Below, piece after piece: positions 18,769 through 26,676 of a stretch of DNA of 64,000 bases. The notes under the pieces were generated by a model that saw only the letters and a program-made list of their open reading frames with translations, was not told where the DNA came from and made no database searches. Both the position numbers and the translations under genes were made by a program. The stretch covers positions 1-64,000 of the forward strand of contig DYKG01000015.1 of the NCBI GenBank assembly GCA_020722725.1, written 5' to 3'. How positions within the stretch are numbered: position 1 is the first letter of the stretch; each line of letters starts with the position of its first letter. The stretch is from Candidatus Methylomirabilis sp. Its GTDB lineage: Bacteria > Muiribacteriota > Ozemobacteria > Ozemobacterales > Ozemobacteraceae.

Positions 18769-20046
18769 TCAAACTAGTTTTTTAAATGAAGATTTTGCTG
18801 CTTCCAGGGTTTTGTCGAGATCTGAATCGGAATGGGTGATTGAAACGAATGCCGCCTCGAACTGCGACGGAGCGAGGTAAATGCCGGCATTGAGCATCAG
18901 TCTGAACCATTTTGCGAACCTTGCCGTATCTGATTTTTTCGCATCAGAATAGTCTTTAACCCTTTCACTGCGGAAAAACATCGTCATCATCGATCCAAAG
19001 CGGTTTGAAACCGCAGCAACTCCAGCCTGTGAGGCAAGTTGCCCAAGCTCTTTTTCAAATCTCGCCGACTTTTCTTCGAGCCGCCGGTAGAAAGTTTCGT
19101 CATGAGTAATTTTTTTCAGCGTAGCGATACCACAGGCAACCGCAACCGGGTTGCCAGAAAGGGTTCCAGCCTGATATACCGGGCCATCTGGCGCAATATA
19201 AGCCATTACATCTGCCCGCCCGCCATAAACGGCAAGCGGCATGCCACCACCTGCTATTTTGCCAAGGCAGGTCAGATCTGGGGTTACTCCACTGACCCGG
19301 CTTACTCCACCAAAACAGGCGCGAAAACCGGTCATTACTTCATCAAAAATCAGCAACGCGCCATTTTCGCCGCAAATTTTCGCTACTTTTTTCAAATAAT
19401 CATTTTCTGGCAGAACAACGCCCATATTGCCGCAAACCGGCTCGACGATGAACCCGGCTATCTGCCCGGGGTGAGCCTTGAAGCAGGCTTCGAGAGCAGC
19501 AGCATCATTGAAGGGTATTATCAGGGTGCAGCCCGCAATTGCATCAGGAATACCGGGACAGCCAGGAATACCAAGGGTTGCCACTCCTGACCCGGCAGAT
19601 ACCAGCAATGAGTCCGCATGACCATGGTAGGCACCATCACATTTTATTATCAGGGGGCGCCCGGTAAAACCACGCGCCAGTCTGATTGCTGACATCGCAG
19701 CTTCGGTACCGGAGCTGACAAAGCGCATCTTTTCCATATTGGGAAAAGCCTGCTGAATGAGCCCGGCAAGCGCAGTTTCGTTTTCGGTCGGCGCACCAAA
19801 ACTCAACCCATCTCGGGCCGCTTCACAAACGGCGGCAACCACATCAGGGTCGGCATGCCCGAGAACTGCCGGCCCCCAGGTGCCCACATAGTCGATATAT
19901 TCGCGACCTTCGACATCATAAACTTTAGAGCCAAAGGCTTTTTTAATGAAAAGCGGGTTGCCACCAACTGATTTAAAAGCACGAACCGGGCTGTTGACCC
20001 CACCCGGAAAAACCCTGCAGGCTTTTTCAAGTGCAGAACTGTTCAT
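18769..20046 (-). CDS. hemL: Glutamate-1-semialdehyde 2,1-aminomutase
   Basis: HemL converts glutamate-1-semialdehyde to 5-aminolevulinate, the first dedicated tetrapyrrole precursor in the C5 route. The 425 residues show FPGGVNSPVRAF, VSSGTEAAMSAIRLARG, the FDEVMTGFR block and the pyridoxal-phosphate lysine Lys263 in CLGKIAGGGMPLAVYGG. Its start codon overlaps the stop of ahbB by one base, so the two are translationally coupled. It is last in the minus-strand haem block and is closed by the terminator at 18721-18757. Confidence 0.97.
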   Translation of the reverse strand: MNSSALEKACRVFPGGVNSPVRAFKSVGGNPLFIKKAFGSKVYDVEGREYIDYVGTWGPAVLGHADPDVVAAVCEAARDGLSFGAPTENETALAGLIQQAFPNMEKMRFVSSGTEAAMSAIRLARGFTGRPLIIKCDGAYHGHADSLLVSAGSGVATLGIPGCPGIPDAIAGCTLIIPFNDAAALEACFKAHPGQIAGFIVEPVCGNMGVVLPENDYLKKVAKICGENGALLIFDEVMTGFRACFGGVSRVSGVTPDLTCLGKIAGGGMPLAVYGGRADVMAYIAPDGPVYQAGTLSGNPVAVACGIATLKKITHDETFYRRLEEKSARFEKELGQLASQAGVAAVSNRFGSMMTMFFRSERVKDYSDAKKSDTARFAKWFRLMLNAGIYLAPSQFEAAFVSITHSDSDLDKTLEAAKSSFKKLV

Positions 20047-20525
20047 CAGCAGTCATCTCCGGTGAAATAGCGCATTGATATTTTCTTCAGCTCTTTTTCA
20101 GATTCATAGATGCGATAATTCTTGAGCTGATGACGATTTGAAATCTGCTGAATGATCGATTCAAGCTCAACCTGGTGGTGGGCGTGAATCATGGTGAAAA
20201 AATTGAAGTTCCAGCCCGGGGGGCAATCTCTTTCATAAACATGCGAAACTTCGCGCATCAGAGCCACATCTTCGCCGACCGTGTCGATTTTTTCGGCAGG
20301 GACTTCCCAGACTACCAGTGCATTTGAGCTGTGACCGACTTTTTCAGGCCTGATCGCAGCGCCAATTCTTCTGATGATTCCCTGGTCCAGGCAATCCTGA
20401 ATCATTTTCAGCACTTCCTCTTCAGAAACGCCGAGTTTATTGGCTATTCGCTTAAAAGGGCGGGTCTCGAGTTTGAAGCCATCCTGCAGTTCGCGCAGCA
20501 ACTCACGGGTATTTTTTTCCATCAT
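20046..20525 (-). CDS. ahbB: Sirohaem decarboxylase subunit AhbB-like (Lrp/AsnC fold)
   Basis: AhbA and AhbB together decarboxylate sirohaem to didecarboxysirohaem in the alternative haem route. This 159-residue protein has an Lrp-type helix-turn-helix (about 10-55), IIRRIGAAIRPEKVGH, and the family motif VSHVYERDCPPGWNFNFFTMIH, in which the His and Arg side chains form the active site. Paralogues in nitrite reducers (NirD/L/G/H) make haem d1, but no nir genes lie nearby. It follows ahbA by six bases and overlaps hemL by one base. Confidence 0.85.
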   Translation of the reverse strand: MMEKNTRELLRELQDGFKLETRPFKRIANKLGVSEEEVLKMIQDCLDQGIIRRIGAAIRPEKVGHSSNALVVWEVPAEKIDTVGEDVALMREVSHVYERDCPPGWNFNFFTMIHAHHQVELESIIQQISNRHQLKNYRIYESEKELKKISMRYFTGDDC

Positions 20526-20531
20526 CGGCTC

Positions 20532-20975
20532 CTAATCCAAGTCAACCTTGACTTTGAAGAACTTCTTGGCAGGAAACTTCATTACCTCTTTAACCCCGGT
20601 TTCAGCACAAATCCTGGCGAAAATTTCCTCGCGGCGTTCTTCACTGCATGAAATTACGGTGAACCAGACATTTGGCGTGCCTTTTCGCTGGTAATTATGG
20701 GTAATTTCAGGAAACTGGTTGATAACCTCTGCAGCCTTGCCAATTCCAGATTTTGGGACATTGATCGCCGCCAGACACCCATTGTAACCTAATTTGCGGC
20801 TGTCGAAAAAAGGTCCGACATAGCGAATCGAGCCGTTCTCAATCATTCGCGCTATCCGCGAAATGACCGAAACCTCATCCATCCAGAGCTTGTCACCGAT
20901 AACCTTATAGGGCTCAGAGTCGAGAGGAAACCGGCCCTGTAACATCTGAAGTATTTCTCTGTCTTTTTCGTCCAT
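20532..20975 (-). CDS. ahbA: Sirohaem decarboxylase subunit AhbA-like (Lrp/AsnC fold)
   Basis: This is the second Lrp-fold subunit of sirohaem decarboxylase. It has 147 residues from the ATG at 20975, chosen because AAGGA lies seven to ten bases upstream; a longer TTG start at 20996 would add seven residues. Motifs are GSIRYVGPFFDSRKLGY and EITHNYQRKGTPNVWFTV, the AhbA version of the active-site block. It heads the ahbA-ahbB-hemL unit. Confidence 0.85.
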   Translation of the reverse strand: MDEKDREILQMLQGRFPLDSEPYKVIGDKLWMDEVSVISRIARMIENGSIRYVGPFFDSRKLGYNGCLAAINVPKSGIGKAAEVINQFPEITHNYQRKGTPNVWFTVISCSEERREEIFARICAETGVKEVMKFPAKKFFKVKVDLD

Positions 20976-21048
20976 CAGATCGTCCTTCCATCGCAATTAG
21001 GTACCGTATAAAACATTTCACGGGCATTCGTCAGATACTTTTGCTCAT

Positions 21049-21083
21049 GCCGGCCGGCACGGTGGCCGGCCCCTGCGAATATT
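21049..21083. repeat. Dispersed palindromic repeat, copy A
   Basis: The core GCCGGCACGGTGGCCGGC is followed by CCCTGCGAATATT. It sits in the gap between ahbD and ahbA. Near-identical copies lie at 29573-29603 and 39989-40026. Confidence 0.6.
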
Positions 21084-21110
21084 TAAACCGCAACCAATAT
21101 AATATACTAG

Positions 21111-22163
21111 CTATTTTTGTTCTTGACCAGAAGTAAAGTCACAATTTGGATCTTCGGCCAGAAAACTGCCATTGACCGCATAAGCCCTGGCACGACACCC
21201 TCCGCAAACCACATTGAATCTGCATTTCTGGCAGACTCCGGAAAATTTTGCCGGCGTGCGCATGTCTGCCAGCTCCTGGCTTTGCAGGTAAATCTGATCA
21301 AGTGGCTTTTCGCGGATGTTTCCCACTATCAGATCGAAGTAACCGCAGGGTTTAACTTCGCCGCGATAGCTGACAAAGGCAAAACCACTGCCGGCCATGC
21401 AGCTTCTGCCCCGAGATCCCGGGTCTTTGCCCAATTCCATTCTGATGCGTGAATATTGCGGGGCGCAGGTGACTTTTACTGGAATCCCCCAGTCGTCAGA
21501 TTCGGCGGCAACATAGCGCAGAACTTTGTCGATCTGGCCTTGAGAAAGCCTGATTTCGTCGCTATTGGAACTTGCCCGGCCAGTAGGGACAATAAAGAAA
21601 AGATGCCATGAAGAAGCTTTCAGACTGATGACCCAGTCTTTTAATTCTGGCAGTCGGTCGGCATTGGTGGGCAATATGGTGGTATTAATCTGAAATGAAA
21701 GCCCGTTTTCTCTGATGCGGGAAAAAGCCTGCAAAGCTTCATCATAAGTGCCAGGCACCCTGACGAATTCGTCGTGGGCGGCCCGATCGCTTGAATGCAT
21801 GCTGAAGCTGAAATGCCTGATGCCGGCGCCTGCCAGACTGCGAATTCGCTGTTCGGTCAGGAGCCGGCCATCATTGCATGAAACAACCGGGCGATGGCCC
21901 AGTTCGATAGCACGAGCGGCGATCTGCTCAAGATCCTGGCGCAACAGGGGTTCGCCGCCACTGAGAATGATCAGGGCCGGCCCGATTTTTGCAGCTCCTT
22001 CAAGCATTGAAAAAACTTCTTCAGTAGTCAATTCGTCAGGGTCACGGCAATCTACTGCCGCAGCCCGGCAATGAGGACAGGCCAGAGTGCAGGCACGGGT
22101 GCTTTCCCAGGCCAGAACTCGAAGCGGGCCGCCAGTCTGATGCGGATGTGGGTGCTTATGCAA
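21111..22163 (-). CDS. ahbD: Radical SAM haem synthase AhbD-like
   Basis: AhbD oxidatively decarboxylates the two propionates of iron-coproporphyrin III to haem b. The 350-residue protein has the radical SAM motif CTLACPHC (Cys25, Cys29, Cys32) inside VLAWESTRACTLACPHCRA, a typical AhbD opening. It also has the GGEPLLR loop and a C-terminal SPASM-like cluster (CQKCRFNVVCGGCRARAYA) for extra Fe-S. The extreme N-terminus HKHPHPH is His-rich. It overlaps hemB by eight bases. AhbC, another radical SAM enzyme of the route, is a less likely alternative. Confidence 0.85.
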   Translation of the reverse strand: MHKHPHPHQTGGPLRVLAWESTRACTLACPHCRAAAVDCRDPDELTTEEVFSMLEGAAKIGPALIILSGGEPLLRQDLEQIAARAIELGHRPVVSCNDGRLLTEQRIRSLAGAGIRHFSFSMHSSDRAAHDEFVRVPGTYDEALQAFSRIRENGLSFQINTTILPTNADRLPELKDWVISLKASSWHLFFIVPTGRASSNSDEIRLSQGQIDKVLRYVAAESDDWGIPVKVTCAPQYSRIRMELGKDPGSRGRSCMAGSGFAFVSYRGEVKPCGYFDLIVGNIREKPLDQIYLQSQELADMRTPAKFSGVCQKCRFNVVCGGCRARAYAVNGSFLAEDPNCDFTSGQEQK

Positions 22164-23148
22164 AACGGCCTCCTTTCAGGCTACGGGCTACCTGAGGGGC
22201 AAAGTAAGTCAGAATAAGATCTGCCCCTGCCCTTTTCATGCTGATCAGGCTTTCCATCGCGACCTTTTCTTCATCAACCCAACCGCGGGCCGCGGCTGCC
22301 TTGATCATTGAGTATTCGCCCGAAACCTGATAAACCGCGATCGGGCATGAAAAAAGGTCTTTTGCGGTTTTTACCACGTCAAGATAGGGCAAACCAGGCT
22401 TGACCATCAGAATATCGGCTCCTTCTTCAAGGTCGAGGCGCATTTCCAACTCGGCATCGCGAATCACCGCCGGATCCATCTGATACCCGCGCCGATCGCC
22501 TTTTCCTGGCGCTGAACCGGCTGCCTCGCGGAAAGGACCATAAAATGAAGAGGCATACTTGGCCGAATACGACATTATCGGCAGATTGCAAAAACCATTC
22601 TCATCAAGACGCCTGCGTAAAGCTCCGATTCGACCATCCATCATATCTGAAGGCGCAACCATGTCGGCACCGGCAATTGCATGAGTCAGAGCCATTTCCG
22701 CAAGCTGATTCAACGACGTGTCGTTGTCGACGGTAATGCCGTCTTCGCTGACAAATCCGCAGTGACCATGATCGGTATAGGCACACAGACACACATCAGT
22801 TATCAGATAAGCATCAGGGCAGCTCTTTTTTATTTTCTTCAGCGCTTTGGCAACAACAGAATTCTGGCCAATTGCCGATTTACCATCGGCCGATTTTTGC
22901 TCAGGCACGCCAAAAATCATGAAAGCCCCTATTCCATCGCGCATCGCGGCTTTAACCGGTTCATCAATGCGATCAACCGGCCAGTGATACTGCCCGGGCA
23001 TTGCACCTATTTCTTTCGGCTCTGCAAGGCCCTCAACCACGAAAATCGGGTAAATCAGCTGTTCAGGTCGCAGAACGAACTGCTGCACCATCTGTCTCAA
23101 TCTGCTGTCAATGCGCAGGCGACGGGGTCGATGTATGGGAAAACTCAT
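22156..23148 (-). CDS. hemB: Delta-aminolevulinic acid dehydratase (porphobilinogen synthase)
   Basis: HemB condenses two 5-aminolevulinates to porphobilinogen. The zinc-type metal site is DVCLCAYTDHGHCG (Cys120, Cys122, Cys130), and the two active-site lysines lie in YSAKYASSFYGPF (Lys197) and MVKPGLPYLD (Lys250). The start is the ATG of MSFPIHRP, placed nine bases after GGAG; upstream ATGs at 23169 and 23157 are possible but less well spaced. It is first in the haem block and overlaps ahbD. Confidence 0.96.
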   Translation of the reverse strand: MSFPIHRPRRLRIDSRLRQMVQQFVLRPEQLIYPIFVVEGLAEPKEIGAMPGQYHWPVDRIDEPVKAAMRDGIGAFMIFGVPEQKSADGKSAIGQNSVVAKALKKIKKSCPDAYLITDVCLCAYTDHGHCGFVSEDGITVDNDTSLNQLAEMALTHAIAGADMVAPSDMMDGRIGALRRRLDENGFCNLPIMSYSAKYASSFYGPFREAAGSAPGKGDRRGYQMDPAVIRDAELEMRLDLEEGADILMVKPGLPYLDVVKTAKDLFSCPIAVYQVSGEYSMIKAAAARGWVDEEKVAMESLISMKRAGADLILTYFAPQVARSLKGGRFA

Positions 23149-23253
23149 TTTTTTCATCTCCACAATCATTTTGCGTCAGTGTACCACCCAAAGCAAACGA
23201 CTTTCAAGCAACTGTTTAATCAAAGATAGAAATCCTGACTCAAATTAATATTG

Positions 23254-23466
23254 ATGGATCTTATGCAAATTAAATCATTTTCCATTGTCTGGAAAAATTT
23301 TAAGAAGTATACTCAACACCAGTTGGCCAAAAAATGTTTTGAAGAAAATTATGCAAACAGATCCACCGAAGGTTCCTGGCAGGATCATGTGGAATACACG
23401 GTGATTGAAATTCGCGATAACCGTTATTTCTATCCGGGTAACGGAGAAATAGATCTTGTCTGCTGA
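23254..23466 (+). CDS. Possible small protein, unknown
   Basis: An open frame of about 70 codons starts with ATG (or TTG at 23251) and gives a mixed, ordinary-looking sequence ending GEIDLVC. There is no ribosome site and I recognise no family. It fills the gap between divergent hemB and rlmM and may be a chance frame. Confidence 0.25.
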   Translation: MDLMQIKSFSIVWKNFKKYTQHQLAKKCFEENYANRSTEGSWQDHVEYTVIEIRDNRYFYPGNGEIDLVC

Positions 23467-23552
23467 TTTAGCAAACCTGGCAGAAAACTGAATCCTGTGG
23501 TAAAAATGCCGGTATCTGGCAATGGAGAAACAATCTGGCAGCAGAAAAAATT

Positions 23553-24625
23553 TTGAACGGCTATGTGTGCGCAAACGGATGGGAGGCGACTCTCTGTCGC
23601 GAACTGGCTGCAGCCGGGGTCGGTGAATCTTTTGATTCGCCGGCACCGGGTCTGGTGGTCGGCGAATCGCGTCCGGCAAGTCTGAAATATGAACCAATCT
23701 TTGCCAGGCAATGGCTGCCAAACCGTTGTGAAATAAAAGGCTCTTCAATTGCAGAGCTGATACAGGCCCTCGGCACTTCTCTCGACCCGATTCTCGACAG
23801 CAACCCATTACCATGGACCCTTCACTGTTACACACCTGATTTTTATAGTGAAGATTCATACCATTACGAATTTTTAAGTGGCCGTGCCGCATTGCTGCAT
23901 GAAAAATTCATGCAGCGCATGACCAAATTTCGCAAACGAACATTTGAAAAATACAAGGCCTGGGAAGACATCGATGAAAAAAAAACTGTCTCGTTGTGCA
24001 GGCGGTATTGACCGGCATAGACTGCCTGTGGGTCAGCACTTCAAAAAGAACAAAAACCGAGCTTGGCCGTTTTGTCCCATTCATGCGCAGCATGATTCCC
24101 GGCTCGATTCCAACCGATCCCCAGGCGCCATGCCGATCCTATTATAAACTTGAAGAAGCCTGGCAGCAGGCAGGCATTCACCCCCGCCGCGGCGAAACCT
24201 GCATCGACCTGGGAGCTGCCCCTGGCGGCTGGACCTGGGCTGCTTTGAAACATGGGGCCCGGGTAATCGCTGTTGACTTTGCCGACCTCAAGCCGCACGT
24301 GGAAAAGCACCCACATTGCGAACACTCGCTCGACAACGGCTACGCCTTCATGCCTTCAAAATGCGTGGACTGGATGTTCTGCGATATGATTGTAAGGCCT
24401 ATGGCAACCTTAGGGCTTCTCGAACGCTGGCTTGAGCAAAAAGCCTGTCGTCGTTTCGTCGTGAACGTCAAATACCGCGGGAAGGAACCGGAAACCATTC
24501 TCGCAGCAATTGAAGAACTGCGAGTAAAATATTCGATTCAGCACCTTATAATCAGGCATCTTTACCACGATCGCAACAGATCACCCTTATCGGGGCAATC
24601 TGAACTGGTTCAAATTTTCATTTAA
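23553..24625 (+). CDS. rlmM: 23S rRNA 2'-O-methyltransferase RlmM, frame interrupted at an A9 run
   Basis: RlmM methylates C2498 of 23S rRNA. The N-terminal THUMP-like part (from TTG 23553, no good ribosome site) runs in one frame to a stop at 24011. The methyltransferase part continues in the -1 frame and is open from just after a TGA at 23975. It shows the FtsJ-type K-D-K-E set: CRSYYKLEEAW, CIDLGAAPGGWTW, DWMFCDMI, NVKYRGKE and SELVQIFI. The two frames join at nine A (23977-23985). One extra A, or a -1 slip on A-AAA-AAA, restores a single protein of about 357 residues. It could be a sequencing error, a pseudogene or a slippage-expressed gene. Confidence 0.8.
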
Positions 24626-24728
24626 AATTTTGCCGTCTTTCAGATTGATAATCCGGCCAGCCAGACTGTTTGGAAAAATGGAAGCAAAGAAGCTGACGAA
24701 ACAGATTTTTTAATTTTAGTTCGCCCAA

Positions 24729-26459
24729 TTATTCTTCAAACGACAGCGATTCTTCATCTATTCGCATCATCGGCAGAAATTCGCTCGAATCACTGCCAGC
24801 TTTGGTCATGTCGAATTTCAGCAGTTCAATTTCAGGCTCAGCCACCGAATTGAGATTATCGAGGCTTACCTGCATTTTATCATGGTCTGAAGCCGGATAA
24901 CCAGCATCTTCGCTGTCTTCGTAATTCAGGTCATCGTTTTCCTGAACGGCTTCTGCCTGATTTTCAACCCCAGGCAGGGTTTCGCCGGCGAAGAAAAAGT
25001 TATCGCCCAGCTGATCCCTTATTATTTCCAGCTCTGAGTTGATCAAATCAGCTTCCGGAGACACTGGTTTTTCTGAATAAAGAACTTTGGCTATCTCAGC
25101 TTTGTTTTCATTGATTTCATCTGCTACAACCGGTTTTTCAACAACTTTGGAAGCAACGGCAGCGCCTTTTCCGCCAAGCAGAAACAGCGGCAGTTTTTCC
25201 TTTGAAACTTCTCTGGTGCGGCGAGCAGCAAATTCCTGCCGGCTTTCGACGTCGATTTCCGGTGAAACCTGAACTCCACCAGACCTTACCATGGCTGCCA
25301 TTTCAGAGCGCATCGACCTTATATCTTCTTTTACCCGCTGATAAAGGCCGGCGACCTGATTCTGCGCGTAATTTGAAATCTGGTTGATGGCCTTTTCTGA
25401 AGACTCGGCCTGACCGGCAAATTTCAGGGTTTCGCCTGCTTTTGCTGCCAGGGCTGAAACCAGGTGAGTGAACTGCTGAGAGGTGTTGCGAACCTGCGAA
25501 TCGCCGATCATAAGAGTGTTGGCAATATTTTTCAAACTGTTGTTCAAACCGCTGAGCTGCACATACATCTTTTCCCTTGAAGGAGCAGGCAGATTGATCA
25601 AGGGAAACTGCCTGATTGCAAAATGGTCAGAAAATCGCAAAGTTTCACGAACCGTTCGGGTAATGGTATCCAGGCCTGAGATTACCTGTTCATAGCCGGC
25701 CTGCACATTCAATAACAGCCCTTTAAAGGCTTCTGCATTTGACTGGGCAATTTTCATCAACTGCTTCGATGAAGTTACCGTCAGATCGGTACCCGGGAAA
25801 GCCAGTGATGGAATCAATTCAAGGGTTTCGTAAGACTGCGAACCGATTTCAATTATTTTTTCCGATCCTACCAGGTATTTTTTTACGGTAATAATCTGGT
25901 TACGATTGGCTGCTTTAAGCCGATCGACCGCTTTTTCAAGGGCTTCAAGGGTTTCCTGCCCTGGTGCAGTGACGACTCGGTTGAGGTCTGAAAGCTGCTG
26001 GCGCATTGAATCGTTGGCTGAATTAAGCTCATTTACGGCCATTGCCGAATTTTTAATGGCTTCTTTGAAAATCTGGGTATCAATAACAAATATTTTTTTG
26101 ATCAGATCGGCATTTTCCCGGTTGTCGCCTTTCTGAATTATGGCCCGACAGACTTTCTCAAACAGCTGTTTGGCATGTCCCCAGTGGCTTTTGGCAAAGG
26201 CCATCGGGTCAAGGTTCTGCCCGGAAAGGTCGGATTCCCCGGGATTACCTGAAAACAAAGCATCATCCGGGTTTTCCTGGGCAAGCACCGCCCTGACTTC
26301 GGTTTTTGGCTTTTTGTTGCTTTTCAGCCACTCAAGAGGCCCAGCCTGAGCCGGGGCTACCAATGAAGCAATCAGCATTGCGGTAACAAACGATACGGCA
26401 GATCTATGCCTGCCAACCCTGCCTTCTGACGAATTCTGCAAAAACATGAAACCGGACAT
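24729..26459 (-). CDS. Secreted coiled-coil protein, unknown
   Basis: The 576-residue protein begins at the ATG just after AGGAGG. A long signal peptide ends PAQA-GPLEW. The middle (about 90-400) is continuous amphipathic helix with heptad-like patterns (for example LEALEKAVDRLKAANRNQI and SEKAINQISNYAQNQVAGLY), reminiscent of chemoreceptor or tape-like coiled coils but without a membrane anchor. The C-terminal 130 residues are acidic and low-complexity. I do not recognise a family. It is separated from the upstream gene by about 217 bases with no clear terminator. Confidence 0.75.
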   Translation of the reverse strand: MSGFMFLQNSSEGRVGRHRSAVSFVTAMLIASLVAPAQAGPLEWLKSNKKPKTEVRAVLAQENPDDALFSGNPGESDLSGQNLDPMAFAKSHWGHAKQLFEKVCRAIIQKGDNRENADLIKKIFVIDTQIFKEAIKNSAMAVNELNSANDSMRQQLSDLNRVVTAPGQETLEALEKAVDRLKAANRNQIITVKKYLVGSEKIIEIGSQSYETLELIPSLAFPGTDLTVTSSKQLMKIAQSNAEAFKGLLLNVQAGYEQVISGLDTITRTVRETLRFSDHFAIRQFPLINLPAPSREKMYVQLSGLNNSLKNIANTLMIGDSQVRNTSQQFTHLVSALAAKAGETLKFAGQAESSEKAINQISNYAQNQVAGLYQRVKEDIRSMRSEMAAMVRSGGVQVSPEIDVESRQEFAARRTREVSKEKLPLFLLGGKGAAVASKVVEKPVVADEINENKAEIAKVLYSEKPVSPEADLINSELEIIRDQLGDNFFFAGETLPGVENQAEAVQENDDLNYEDSEDAGYPASDHDKMQVSLDNLNSVAEPEIELLKFDMTKAGSDSSEFLPMMRIDEESLSFEE

Positions 26460-26676
26460 GTTTCCTCCTGGGTCGAACACCTTTTTTCTTTTTTAGATAT
26501 ATCGACCAACTCTGAAAGAAATCGAAGTCCAGTTAAAACCTCAGGCTTCAAGAACATTCGACTGCCGAGCCCTATCTGGCCGCAAGGCTGACAGCCGAGA
26601 GATAATCAGCATGAAAACGCTGATCAAACTCCAGGCTGACCGGAACATTGATGGCCAGCTTTTTCATCAGGCAAAA

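Noticed and set aside
20046-20975. Two Lrp-type transcription regulators
   Set aside because: The THNYQR/SHVYER...FTMIH active-site blocks and hem neighbours fit sirohaem decarboxylase subunits better.
22681-23229. Plus-strand frame opposite hemB
   Set aside because: hemB coding is certain here; the frame is its shadow.
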